Positions 36,480 to 44,994 of a stretch of DNA of 64,000 nucleotides are shown piece by piece; position 1 is the stretch's first letter; every line of letters starts with the position of its first letter. The position numbers were made by a program, and so were the translations under genes. Source of the stretch: Candidatus Thiothrix anitrata (lineage in GTDB: Bacteria > Pseudomonadota > Gammaproteobacteria > Thiotrichales > Thiotrichaceae); NCBI RefSeq assembly GCF_017901155.1, contig NZ_CP072800.1, positions 3,189,283 through 3,253,282 of the forward strand, given 5' to 3'. Below the pieces are notes generated by a model that had not been told where the DNA came from, did no database searches, and was given only the letters and a program-made list of their open reading frames with translations.

Positions 36480-36695
36480 ACCCAGCCAAAAATCATCTGA
36501 CAACGGCGCATCGAAATCAGCAGCCATCACCGCACAACCAGCGTGTAAACCAGCCTGTCGTGTTGCCGGTGTAGCGAGGCGGGTTAAGGGCGTGCTGTAT
36601 TTTTTGAACAGAAACTCAACAAAATTAAGTATTTCCCGCCGGACACTCTCCGGCAAGCGGCGGGCGTGTTCAGTGATTAGATCCACTGTACCCAT
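36459..36695 (-). CDS. Orphan DUF2281-type antitoxin-like protein with altered C-terminus
   Basis: A 78-residue product. The N-terminus LITEHARRLPESVRREILNFVEFL matches DUF2281-type antitoxins, usually paired with VapC-like toxins. The C-terminal half is atypical; the last six codons (ending ANPSSA) come from the duplicated tyrA tail of repeat A, read in a different frame. No toxin gene adjoins it. It may be a remnant of a toxin-antitoxin pair truncated by the repeat. Confidence 0.65.
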   Translation of the reverse strand: MGTVDLITEHARRLPESVRREILNFVEFLFKKYSTPLTRLATPATRQAGLHAGCAVMAADFDAPLSDDFWLGANPSSA

Positions 36696-36756
36696 AATGG
36701 TATCACTCCAGTTGTTGATCTTGGCTCAGTATAACCAAGAATATCCCTATTGACGT

Positions 36757-37098
36757 TCAGAAAATAGATAAACTGAGTTTTAAGCCTTCATCAAGTGCTG
36801 ATATTTTTTTATCTGGCAATCTGCCAATTTTCTCTATTAGGAAAGATTTATCAATGGTTAAAAGTTGTGAAACATTGATAGCCGATTCTTTTGATAATCC
36901 TGAATCTCTTTTAGCTAGAGAAATATTGCCCGGAGCAGTAGCCAATCGTAAATTTGAGGTCACTATAGCAACAATGACAGTTTGTATTTTGCTTTGATTG
37001 AACGCATCAGATGAAATAATGACAACAGGTCTTTTGTAACCCGGTTCTGAGCCTCTCGGTTCATCAAGAGAAGCCCACCATACTTCTCCTCTCTTCAT
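36757..37098 (-). CDS. PemK/MazF-family endoribonuclease toxin
   Basis: mRNA-cleaving toxin of a type II system. The 113-residue product starts MKRGEVWWASLDEPRGSEPG, has YKRPVVIISSDAFN and VIVAIVTSN, and the later ESAINVSQLLTIDKSFL, all MazF landmarks. The conserved arginine (KRPVV) and the Ser/Thr of IVTSN are present. The ATG at 37098 follows GAGGAG and overlaps the antitoxin stop (TGATG), indicating coupling. Confidence 0.93.
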   Translation of the reverse strand: MKRGEVWWASLDEPRGSEPGYKRPVVIISSDAFNQSKIQTVIVAIVTSNLRLATAPGNISLAKRDSGLSKESAINVSQLLTIDKSFLIEKIGRLPDKKISALDEGLKLSLSIF

Positions 37099-37334
37099 CA
37101 CCACTCCTCTCGTGGAATGGATTTGATCTGCATCGAGTATAATTCATTATCCAAAGCAGAAGACTCATCGCCATAGATTTTATCTAGTGCGGCTGTAACA
37201 TTTATAAATCGTCTTGATGTTATGTATTCTTGGAGAGCCTTTGCGTACAGCTCACTTCTGGATATGCCAAAGTGATGAGCAAAAAGTTCTGCCGCTTGGA
37301 ATATAGGATCAGGTATTGAGATAGCTGTTTTCAT
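37098..37334 (-). CDS. Ribbon-helix-helix antitoxin paired with the MazF-type toxin
   Basis: A 78-residue protein with an N-terminal ribbon-helix-helix DNA-binding domain (MKTAISIPDPIFQAAELFAH then FGISRSELYAKALQEYI) and an acidic C-terminal toxin-neutralising tail. It is expected to bind its own promoter between 37335 and 37406. First gene of the pair. Confidence 0.9.
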   Translation of the reverse strand: MKTAISIPDPIFQAAELFAHHFGISRSELYAKALQEYITSRRFINVTAALDKIYGDESSALDNELYSMQIKSIPREEW

Positions 37335-37406
37335 ACTGCCAAGGGTATGACAATAGTTATACCACCGTCAAGTGCATGACGCATAATATGTCTTCTTCAT
37401 TCTCTT

Positions 37407-37553
37407 CCGCGTCGCTCCGCTCTTTTGCAAAGGAGGGAGTAATATTTCGTATCTTATTAATTTCGTAAAGATTTATTCAGAATCCCCCTTTGAAAAAGGG
37501 GGATTGAGGGGGATTTTCTTCTTCCTTAGCGACTAGGCGGAACTTGGGTTTGC
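37407..37553. repeat. 147-bp direct repeat, copy B (contains the tyrA 3' end)
   Basis: Second copy of the repeat at 36333, 1074 bp away in the same orientation. The last 28 bp are the final codons and stop of tyrA. The two copies flank the MazF-type pair and the orphan antitoxin-like gene. Confidence 0.9.
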
Positions 37554-38407
37554 GCCACGTAATTATCGCGTGCTTGTTTAGCCCGTTCCATCCGCGCCAA
37601 TAAAGCAGGTGCATCTTGTGCGGCAATAAACGCCGCAAATTCACTCAAATTATGCTGATACGCATTAATCATGGTGAGGATTGCATCTTTATTGGTCAAA
37701 CAAATATCGCGCCACATGATCGGATCACTGGACGCAATCCGAGTAAAATCACGAAACCCACCGGCTGCGTAGCGCAAAATATCTTCACGTTGCGGCATAT
37801 TCAGCAACGTATCCACCAATGAAAACGCCAATACGTGCGGTAAATGACTGGTCGCCGCCAACACCTGATCGTGCAAAGCGACGGGCATTTGTTCCAACAA
37901 CGCACCAGTAACGCGCCACATTGCTTCTACTTTAGCCACAGCATCCGCATCGGTATGCTCCAACGGCGTTAAAATAACCCGCCGGTTCTGATAAAGATCA
38001 GGAATTGCCGCTTCAACGCCGCTTTTTTCACGCCCTGCAATCGGATGACCAGGCACAAAACGCGCGTAATCTGCGCCAAACACCTGCGACACTTCCGCAA
38101 CAACACTGCCCTTGGTGCTGCCTGCATCAGTTAAAATCGCATCCGCCGGTAACGCCGGTTTAATTTGCTGCAACAGCGCACCCATTGCCCCCATCGGCAC
38201 TGCCAGCAATACCATATCCGCGTCGCGCACAGCATCTTGCGGGTCAAGCGTAAAGCTGTCGATAACCCCAAGGTCTACAGCTTGTTGCAAGTGCGCGGCG
38301 TTACGGCTGCACCCCACAATCGTTTCGCAGTAACCCGCCTGCCGCAAAGCCAGTGCTAATGACCCGCCAATCAGACCCACGCCAAAAATAACCAGTTTTT
38401 TAATCAC
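37526..38407 (-). CDS. tyrA: Prephenate/arogenate dehydrogenase
   Basis: NAD(P)-dependent oxidative decarboxylation of prephenate (or arogenate) in tyrosine synthesis. The 293-residue protein has the Rossmann motif IFGVGLIGGSLALALR, LTDAGSTKGSVV, the active-site VPGHPIAGREKSG and the C-terminal GGFRDFTRIASSDPIMWRDI. Its last nine codons lie in a repeat also present 1 kb away. The stop overlaps nothing downstream; its start overlaps hisC by 4 bases. Confidence 0.95.
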   Translation of the reverse strand: MIKKLVIFGVGLIGGSLALALRQAGYCETIVGCSRNAAHLQQAVDLGVIDSFTLDPQDAVRDADMVLLAVPMGAMGALLQQIKPALPADAILTDAGSTKGSVVAEVSQVFGADYARFVPGHPIAGREKSGVEAAIPDLYQNRRVILTPLEHTDADAVAKVEAMWRVTGALLEQMPVALHDQVLAATSHLPHVLAFSLVDTLLNMPQREDILRYAAGGFRDFTRIASSDPIMWRDICLTNKDAILTMINAYQHNLSEFAAFIAAQDAPALLARMERAKQARDNYVAQTQVPPSR

Positions 38408-39534
38408 GCTGCCAAAACCTTTTTCAACGCCTCAATACAACGGGTATTTTGTGCGGTCGTACCAATGGTAATACGCAAATGTTGCGGCAAACCGTAACCC
38501 CCAATCGGACGCACAATCACGCCTTCACGCAACAACGCATCGTAAAGCGGCGCAGCGGGACGTTGCATATTCACGGTAATAAAGTTACCCACCGTCGGGA
38601 TGTATTCCCAGCCATTTTCCGCACACGCCGCCCGCCATTGCACCAACCCAGCCGCGTTAGTATCAACACTGTGCTGAAGAAACGCATCATCCGCTAACGC
38701 CGCCTGTGCTGCTGCCAACGCCAACGAATTAACATTAAACGGCTGACGCACCCGGTTTAATAAGTCTGCAATCACCGGATTCGACACCGCGTAACCCACC
38801 CGCAACCCTGCCAAACCGTAGATTTTCGAGAAGGTGCGGGTCACGATTAAATTCGGGAACTCCTCCAGCCAAGTCAAGGCATTCGGAAATTCCGCTTCTT
38901 GCACGTATTCGGTATAGGCTTCATCCAACACCACGATCACATCACTCGGCACGCGCTGTAAAAAGCTATGCAAAGCCGTGGTCGACAGCCAAGTTCCGGT
39001 GGGATTATTGGGGTTTGCGATAAACACAACACGGGTTTTATCGGTAATCTTTGCTGCCAGATTGACCAGATTATGCCCGTAAGGCATGGTCTGATGATCC
39101 GCAGGATTCGCTTTAGCGATTTGCAATTCCGCGCCCACCGCTTGAGTAACAATCTGATACACCGCGAAAGCATGTTCGGATATGACCGCTGCCCGCTGAT
39201 TATCTAAAAAAGCGCGGGCAATCAATTCCAATACGTCATTAGAACCGTTGCCTAAGGTAATTTGATCGCTGTGCAGACCAAACTTTTCAGCAATCGCTTG
39301 CTTCAATTGGTAGCCGCTGCCATCAGGATAAAACTCTAAGGTTTTCAACGCTGCTGTCAACGCCGCTTGCGCTTGGGGACTTGCACCGAGGGGATTTTCA
39401 TTGGAGGCCAATTTGAGAATATTGCTAATCCCTAATTCGCGCTCCAATTCCTCAATGGGCTTGCCCGGTTGGTAAGGGTGCAATGCCTGTACGCCAGTAA
39501 CGGCAAGTTGCTTGAAATCGGTCGTTGATTGCAT
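38404..39534 (-). CDS. hisC: Histidinol-phosphate/aromatic aminotransferase
   Basis: PLP enzyme. With tyrA next to it, it probably serves aromatic amino acid synthesis (hisC2 type) as well as histidine. The 376-residue product has YQPGKPIEELERELG, LASNENPLGASP, YPDGSGYQLKQAIA, the NPNNPTGTWL motif and the PLP lysine in TRTFSKIYGLAGLRVGY. The start at 39534 gives MQSTTDFKQLAVTGVQALHPY as usual in the family; an in-frame extension to 39591 is less likely. Confidence 0.94.
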   Translation of the reverse strand: MQSTTDFKQLAVTGVQALHPYQPGKPIEELERELGISNILKLASNENPLGASPQAQAALTAALKTLEFYPDGSGYQLKQAIAEKFGLHSDQITLGNGSNDVLELIARAFLDNQRAAVISEHAFAVYQIVTQAVGAELQIAKANPADHQTMPYGHNLVNLAAKITDKTRVVFIANPNNPTGTWLSTTALHSFLQRVPSDVIVVLDEAYTEYVQEAEFPNALTWLEEFPNLIVTRTFSKIYGLAGLRVGYAVSNPVIADLLNRVRQPFNVNSLALAAAQAALADDAFLQHSVDTNAAGLVQWRAACAENGWEYIPTVGNFITVNMQRPAAPLYDALLREGVIVRPIGGYGLPQHLRITIGTTAQNTRCIEALKKVLAA

Positions 39535-39577
39535 GAGTGAGCCACACCTATCTAAAGCTAAACACATCAATATACAT

Positions 39578-39607
39578 AAAAAAAGGGACAACCAGTGCCC
39601 CTTTTTT
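39578..39607 (-). terminator. Terminator of the rpsB-tsf operon
   Basis: A-rich/T-rich stem with AAAAAAAGGG and CCCTTTTTT arms around a short imperfect top, 22 bases after the tsf stop on the reverse strand. Confidence 0.8.
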
Positions 39608-39629
39608 CAAAACCGCCACTAAGGGGGTT

Positions 39630-40502
39630 TTAGTTACCTGCCGCTACCGCAGCCGCTTGTGCAGCTACTTCGTCAGCAAAGTTTTCTTGCTTCTTCTCGA
39701 TACCTTCGCCGACTTCCAGACGGACGAACTGGCTAACGCTTGCACCTTTAGATGCCAGCAAATCGCCAACGGTTTGATCAGGGTTCATAACGAACGGCTG
39801 ACCAACCAAGGTAATTTCGCCTAAGAATTTCTTCATGCGACCAACAAGCATTTTTTCCGCGATGTCGCGTGGCTTGCCGCTTTGCATAGCGATGTCGATT
39901 TGGATTTCGCGCTCACGCTCAACCACTTCCGCAGGTACGCCGGATTCGTCTACACAAACCGGACGGCTGGCAGCAATGTGCATCGCGATGTGCTTGCCCA
40001 TTTCGCCTTCGCCACCGTTCAAGCAAACAACTACGCCGATTTTCGCGCCATGTTGGTAAGTAGACAGTTGACCGTCACCCGCATCAACCCAAACCAAACG
40101 ACGCACTTGCACGTTTTCACCGATTTTGGCGATCAGCGCAGTACGGCTAGCTTCAGTCAATGCTGACAGTGTTTCTACATCAGCCACATTGTTTGCCAAT
40201 GCAACCGCTCCAACTTCATCAGCAAACGCCACGAAGAAGCTGTCTTTTGCTGCAAAGTCAGTTTCGCTGTTAACTTCAACGACTACCGCACGCTTTGCAT
40301 CATCAGTCAGTGCGATCACTACACGCCCTTCAGCAGCAACACGGCTTGCCTTTTTATCGGCTTTCGCTGCACCAGACTTACGCATTAAGTCGATTGCAGC
40401 TTCCATGTCCCCGTTAGTTTCGGTCAGGGCTTTTTTACATTCCATCATGCCTACGCCGGTACGTTCGCGCAGCTCTTTAACCATTCCAGCAGTAATTGCC
40501 AT
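39630..40502 (-). CDS. tsf: Elongation factor Ts
   Basis: Nucleotide exchange factor for EF-Tu. The 290-residue product starts [20 protein letters not shown] (ATG at 40502, after AAGGAG), with the [24 protein letters not shown] region, the [10 protein letters not shown] motif that contacts EF-Tu, and a C-terminal coiled segment. Follows rpsB in the usual order. Confidence 0.98.
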   Translation of the reverse strand: MAITAGMVKELRERTGVGMMECKKALTETNGDMEAAIDLMRKSGAAKADKKASRVAAEGRVVIALTDDAKRAVVVEVNSETDFAAKDSFFVAFADEVGAVALANNVADVETLSALTEASRTALIAKIGENVQVRRLVWVDAGDGQLSTYQHGAKIGVVVCLNGGEGEMGKHIAMHIAASRPVCVDESGVPAEVVEREREIQIDIAMQSGKPRDIAEKMLVGRMKKFLGEITLVGQPFVMNPDQTVGDLLASKGASVSQFVRLEVGEGIEKKQENFADEVAAQAAAVAAGN

Positions 40503-40538
40503 TAGGGTAAACTCCTTAAAATCTTGCACAAAGCAGGT

Positions 40539-41294
40539 TTATTCACCAGCCTCAGTGATTTGCGCTGCATCAGCAGGTGCTTCCGCCATCATCTCCTGTG
40601 GAGCAACCGCCGCACTAGAGTGACCTTCGTTAATTGCATCGGATGCCGCCGCCACGTACAACTGAATGGCACGAATCGCGTCATCATTACCCGGAATAAC
40701 GTAGTCAACGCCTTGCAACGAGTTGTTGGTATCCACAACACCAATCACAGGAATGCCTAGTTTGTTTGCTTCTTGAACAGCGATTTTTTCGTAACCTACG
40801 TCAATAACGAAAATAGCATCAGGCAGGCCACGCATATCTTTAATACCGCCAAGACCGCGCTCTAATTTTTCCGCTTCACGAGTCAGTGTCAGAATTTCTT
40901 TTTTACCTAACTTTTGGAAAGTGCCATCTTCAGACATTCTTTCGAGGTCTTTAAGACGCTTGATAGAACCTTTGACAGTTTTGAAGTTAGTCAGCATCCC
41001 GCCCAACCAACGATGGTTGACGAAAGGCATTTTGCAGGAAATCGCCGCTTCACGTACCGCATCACGTGCAGAACGCTTAGTACCAACGAACATAATCTTG
41101 CCACCCTTGGAAGCCAGTTTACCCACGAAGTTCAGAGCTTCGTTGAACATTGGCAGGGATTGCTCTAGGTTGATAATGTGAATTTTGTTGCGTTCACCAA
41201 AAATGAACTGACCCATTTTTGGGTTCCAGTAACGAGTTTGGTGACCGAAATGGACACCTGCTTCCAGCATCTGGCGCATAGTAACTTTAGGCAT
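40539..41294 (-). CDS. rpsB: 30S ribosomal protein S2
   Basis: Small-subunit ribosomal protein. The 251-residue product starts [20 protein letters not shown] (ATG at 41294, after AGGAG) and contains [35 protein letters not shown] and [11 protein letters not shown]. The C-terminal about 25 residues are Ala/Glu-rich. The frame extends upstream to 41408, but the family start is clear. Confidence 0.98.
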   Translation of the reverse strand: MPKVTMRQMLEAGVHFGHQTRYWNPKMGQFIFGERNKIHIINLEQSLPMFNEALNFVGKLASKGGKIMFVGTKRSARDAVREAAISCKMPFVNHRWLGGMLTNFKTVKGSIKRLKDLERMSEDGTFQKLGKKEILTLTREAEKLERGLGGIKDMRGLPDAIFVIDVGYEKIAVQEANKLGIPVIGVVDTNNSLQGVDYVIPGNDDAIRAIQLYVAAASDAINEGHSSAAVAPQEMMAEAPADAAQITEAGE

Positions 41295-41410
41295 TGTCAG
41301 TCTCCTGTGGGTTATGCCTCCATACATCCCATCAACGCAACCGGATAAAATACCCAGCACCCTGCGTGACGTGTCGATGTATGTGTGAATTAAAAAACGT
41401 CTTAACAAAA
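41295..41410 (-). promoter_or_regulatory. Possible rpsB leader (S2 autoregulatory region)
   Basis: About 115 bases upstream of rpsB, divergent from map. In other gammaproteobacteria this position holds the S2-binding leader (t44-type). A GGGTGCTGGG segment and the CATAACCCACAGGAG before the start can pair. I cannot verify the consensus fold by eye. Confidence 0.35.
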
Positions 41411-41480
41411 CAATTTGCGCTTAGCGCGGCGGCTTTATACCATGAAACGCTTTTAAGTGCTACCGGGAAGAGAGAGCCAA

Positions 41481-42293
41481 ATGGCTAAGAAGCAAAGAGA
41501 TCAGGAAATCAAGCTCAAAACACCAGACGAAATCGCCAAAATGCGAGTGGCGGGCAAATTAGCGGCTGACGTATTGGAGATGATTGGTGAACATGTAAAG
41601 CCGGGGGTTACGACCGATGAACTGAATCGCCTTTGTCATGATTACATTGTCAATGTGCAAGAAGCCATTCCCGCACCGCTGGGTTATGGCGACCCACCCT
41701 TTCCAAAATCCATTTGCACCTCGGTGAACCATGTGGTTTGCCATGGCATTCCCGGCGATAAAAAACTCAAAGAAGGCGATGCCATTAATATCGACGTGAC
41801 CGTCATCAAGGACGGCTACCACGGCGATACCAGCAAAATGTTCCATGTTGGCAAACCCAGTATCGCCGCTAAACGTTTAAGCGATATTACCCAACAATGC
41901 ATGTACCTTGGCATTCTGGAAGTCCGCCCCGGCGCAACCTTCGGTGCGATTGGCAAAGCGATCCAAAAACACGCGCACAGCAACCGGTTTACTGTTGTGG
42001 AAGAGTTTTGTGGTCATGGCATTGGCAGCGTGTTTCATGAAGCCCCGCAAATCCTGCACTATTACAGCAAGGACAGCGACAAACTAATCATGCAGGAAGG
42101 CATGATTTTCACGATTGAACCCATGATCAATCAAGGCAAACGTGATTTAAAAATCCTGCCAGACAAGTGGACAGCCGTTACCAAGGATCACAAGTTATCC
42201 GCGCAATGGGAACACACCATCTTAGTAACAAACGATGGTTTTGAAATTTTAACCTTACGTGCTGAAGAAGCCGGATGGCGTTCAACATTATGA
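41481..42293 (+). CDS. map: Methionine aminopeptidase, type I
   Basis: Removes the initiator methionine from nascent proteins. The 270-residue product starts MAKKQRDQEIKLKTPDEIAK. The metal ligands are in NIDVTVIKDGYHGDTSKMF (two aspartates), FCGHGIGSVFHE (histidine), IFTIEPMIN (glutamate) and SAQWEHTILVT (glutamate). VVCHGIPGD holds the substrate-binding histidine. Divergent from rpsB, as usual, and overlapping glnD. Confidence 0.97.
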   Translation: MAKKQRDQEIKLKTPDEIAKMRVAGKLAADVLEMIGEHVKPGVTTDELNRLCHDYIVNVQEAIPAPLGYGDPPFPKSICTSVNHVVCHGIPGDKKLKEGDAINIDVTVIKDGYHGDTSKMFHVGKPSIAAKRLSDITQQCMYLGILEVRPGATFGAIGKAIQKHAHSNRFTVVEEFCGHGIGSVFHEAPQILHYYSKDSDKLIMQEGMIFTIEPMINQGKRDLKILPDKWTAVTKDHKLSAQWEHTILVTNDGFEILTLRAEEAGWRSTL

Positions 42294-44920
42294 TACCAAT
42301 CAATCCCCTGCTGAGTATTATTAATCAATTACTACAGCATGAAACGCCGAAAATTGCCGATTACGCACAAGCCGTCCGCAATGCACGTCAAATTCTGCAC
42401 GAAGCGTTTCAGACAGGGGAAAATGTTCTCACGCTATTGCAACAACACGCAGATTTTATTGATGCTTTATTGCAGCATTTGTGGAGTATCAGCAATATTT
42501 CCGCACAACGCGCCACGCTGGTTGCAGTCGGTGGCTACGGGCGACGCGAGTTACACCCGGCTTCCGACGTTGATTTAATGGTGCTGTTGAATGAAACCCC
42601 ACAAGCGCAATGCAATGAACGCCTAGCGGCTTTCATCACCTTATTATGGGATATTGGGTTGGATGTCGGGCATAGCGTGCGTACCTTGGATGAATGTCTG
42701 GATGCTGCCACAAATGATTTGACGATTATTACCAACCTGATTGAATCGCGCTATTTGGCAGGCAATGAAAATCTGTATCGTGCATTGCAGGATGCGATTT
42801 CACCCGAACAAATGTGGGACAGCCGCACCTTCTTTATGGCGAAACTGGAGGAACAGCAAAAACGTCACTTGCGTTTTGGCGATAGCTCACACCGGGTAGA
42901 ACCCAACCTCAAAGAAGGGCGCGGCGGTTTACGTGATATTCAAACGATTAGCTGGGTAACCTTGCGAGAATACGGTACGTTTTCCTTGCAGGAGCTGTAC
43001 GCAAAACGCTTGCTAGAATACGATGAGTTCGAGACTTTACGGGCGGGTCGTGAGTTTTTATGGAGCATCCGTTTCGCCTTGCACGGCTTAGCTAAACGCA
43101 AGGAAGACCGTTTATTATTTGACTATCAGCGCACTTTAGCACACCAGTTTGGTTATACCGATGACACTAATAACGCGGCAGTTGAAGCATTTATGCAACG
43201 GTATTACCGTACCATCACTGATTTAGAGCGTTTAAGTGAAATGCTCATGGGCATCTTCCGCGAAAATATCCTGATCCAAACACCGCCAGCACCGGAAATG
43301 TTAGGCGAGTGGTATCAAAAACACGGTGACCTGATTTCTGTTAATTCACCCGACGTTTTCGTTATTTATCCGACTGCCTTACTGGAAATTTTTCTGTTAT
43401 TACAGATGACACCGGGAGTAACCGGCTTAACCCCGCATACTATTCGCTTAATCCGCCATAATTTGCACCGTATTGATGCAGGTTTTCGCCAGCAAATTCG
43501 CCATCGGCAACTATTTATTCAGATCGTGCGCCAAACCAAGGGCATTACCTTTGTACTGCGTTTAATGAACCGCTACGGTTTGCTCGCCGCGTATATTCCG
43601 GCCTTTGCCAATATCGTGGGACGGATGCAGTACGATTTGTTCCACATGTACACAGTGGATGAACATACATTATTTGTGTTACGCAATTTACGCCGTTACA
43701 GCACTTCAGAAGGTGCACAGGAATTACCACTATGTTCCGAAGTATTCCGTACCCTGCGTAACCCCGAATTATTGTATTTAGCAGGTTTATTCCATGATAT
43801 TGCCAAAGGTCGTAATGGCGATCATTCGGAACTAGGCGCGACAGATGCACTAAACTTTTGTCGCGAACATGGCTTAAATTTACATGATTCCGCCTTGGTC
43901 AGTTGGCTGGTGCGTAATCATTTACTGATGAGCATGACCGCACAACGTAAGGATATTAGTGACCCTGCGGTAATACACGAGTTTGCAGAACTAGTTACCT
44001 CACAAAGCCGCTTGGACTATCTGTTTTTATTAACGGTAGCGGATATTCGCGGCACTAACCATCAATTATGGAACGGCTGGAAACAATCGTTACTGCATGA
44101 GCTGTACCATGCCACCCGCACACTGCTGCACAATCGCAGCACCATTTCCCGTGAAAGTGCCTTACTGATTGAAGAAAAACGCCAAACTGCACTGGAACAA
44201 TTAATGGCAGAAGGGTTTCAGGATAAGGCTTGCCATCATTTGTGGGCGCAATTTGGGGGCGATTACCATTTACAGCATTCGGTGGAATCCGTGGTGTGGC
44301 ACACCCGCCATATTCTGCAACAAAACCGAGAAACCCCTACCCTGATCCAAATGCGACGCACCATTTCTGGCAGCAGCAATGTCATTTTCATTTACGCGCA
44401 TGATCAGGACGATTTGTTCACCCGCGTTGTTTCATCCATCGAACAACTTAACCTGACAATTGTACAAGCACGCCTTGTCTCAACCACAGATGGTTACGAT
44501 TTATATACCTTGCATATCTTAGGCTCTGATAACCAGCTTGTGGATGAGAACGAGCAAGGCTACATCATCGACACCCTACACAATAATCTAGAACGCGCTC
44601 AAGCATTCCGCCACATCCATCGTAAACCACGAATTTTACGCAATTTTAGTGTGCCAACACGGATTGTATTTAGTCAGCAACCGGAAAAAGGCTTAACTCT
44701 GCTGGAAATCAACGCCGGGGACATGCCGGGACTATTATCACGCTTAGGCGAGGCAATGGATGGCTTGGAGATTCGGGTACATAACGCACGGATCAATACC
44801 TTAGGTGAAAAAGCACAGGATATTTTTTATGTCACGACACGTAACGGGGAAATGATTACAAACGCGGCGCAGCAGGCCACCATTCGGGATTCGCTGGAAA
44901 AAGCGTTACAGGCAGATTGA
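42290..44920 (+). CDS. glnD: Bifunctional uridylyltransferase/uridylyl-removing enzyme GlnD
   Basis: Senses glutamine and modifies PII proteins. The product (876 residues) has the nucleotidyltransferase motif VGGYGRRELHPASDVDLMVL (about 75-95), an HD hydrolase domain with LFHDIAKGRNGDHSELGA, and two C-terminal ACT domains (about 690-770 and 800-876). The ATG at 42290 overlaps the map stop (ATGA); an in-frame ATG at 42275 is possible. The map-glnD order is conserved in gammaproteobacteria. Confidence 0.96.
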   Translation: MIPINPLLSIINQLLQHETPKIADYAQAVRNARQILHEAFQTGENVLTLLQQHADFIDALLQHLWSISNISAQRATLVAVGGYGRRELHPASDVDLMVLLNETPQAQCNERLAAFITLLWDIGLDVGHSVRTLDECLDAATNDLTIITNLIESRYLAGNENLYRALQDAISPEQMWDSRTFFMAKLEEQQKRHLRFGDSSHRVEPNLKEGRGGLRDIQTISWVTLREYGTFSLQELYAKRLLEYDEFETLRAGREFLWSIRFALHGLAKRKEDRLLFDYQRTLAHQFGYTDDTNNAAVEAFMQRYYRTITDLERLSEMLMGIFRENILIQTPPAPEMLGEWYQKHGDLISVNSPDVFVIYPTALLEIFLLLQMTPGVTGLTPHTIRLIRHNLHRIDAGFRQQIRHRQLFIQIVRQTKGITFVLRLMNRYGLLAAYIPAFANIVGRMQYDLFHMYTVDEHTLFVLRNLRRYSTSEGAQELPLCSEVFRTLRNPELLYLAGLFHDIAKGRNGDHSELGATDALNFCREHGLNLHDSALVSWLVRNHLLMSMTAQRKDISDPAVIHEFAELVTSQSRLDYLFLLTVADIRGTNHQLWNGWKQSLLHELYHATRTLLHNRSTISRESALLIEEKRQTALEQLMAEGFQDKACHHLWAQFGGDYHLQHSVESVVWHTRHILQQNRETPTLIQMRRTISGSSNVIFIYAHDQDDLFTRVVSSIEQLNLTIVQARLVSTTDGYDLYTLHILGSDNQLVDENEQGYIIDTLHNNLERAQAFRHIHRKPRILRNFSVPTRIVFSQQPEKGLTLLEINAGDMPGLLSRLGEAMDGLEIRVHNARINTLGEKAQDIFYVTTRNGEMITNAAQQATIRDSLEKALQAD

Positions 44921-44925
44921 AGGGA

Positions 44926-44982
44926 ATTTCCCCACCCCGATCCTTCCCCCGCAAGGGGTGAAGGAAGCAGGAAGGGGAAAAT
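44926..44982. repeat. GC-rich nested palindrome between glnD and pnp
   Basis: Outer arms ATTTCCCC / GGGGAAAAT and inner arms CCTTCCCCC / GGGGTGAAGG form a nested hairpin between convergent genes. Member of the dispersed palindrome family; may end both transcripts. Confidence 0.7.
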
Positions 44983-44994
44983 ATCGTGAGCTAA

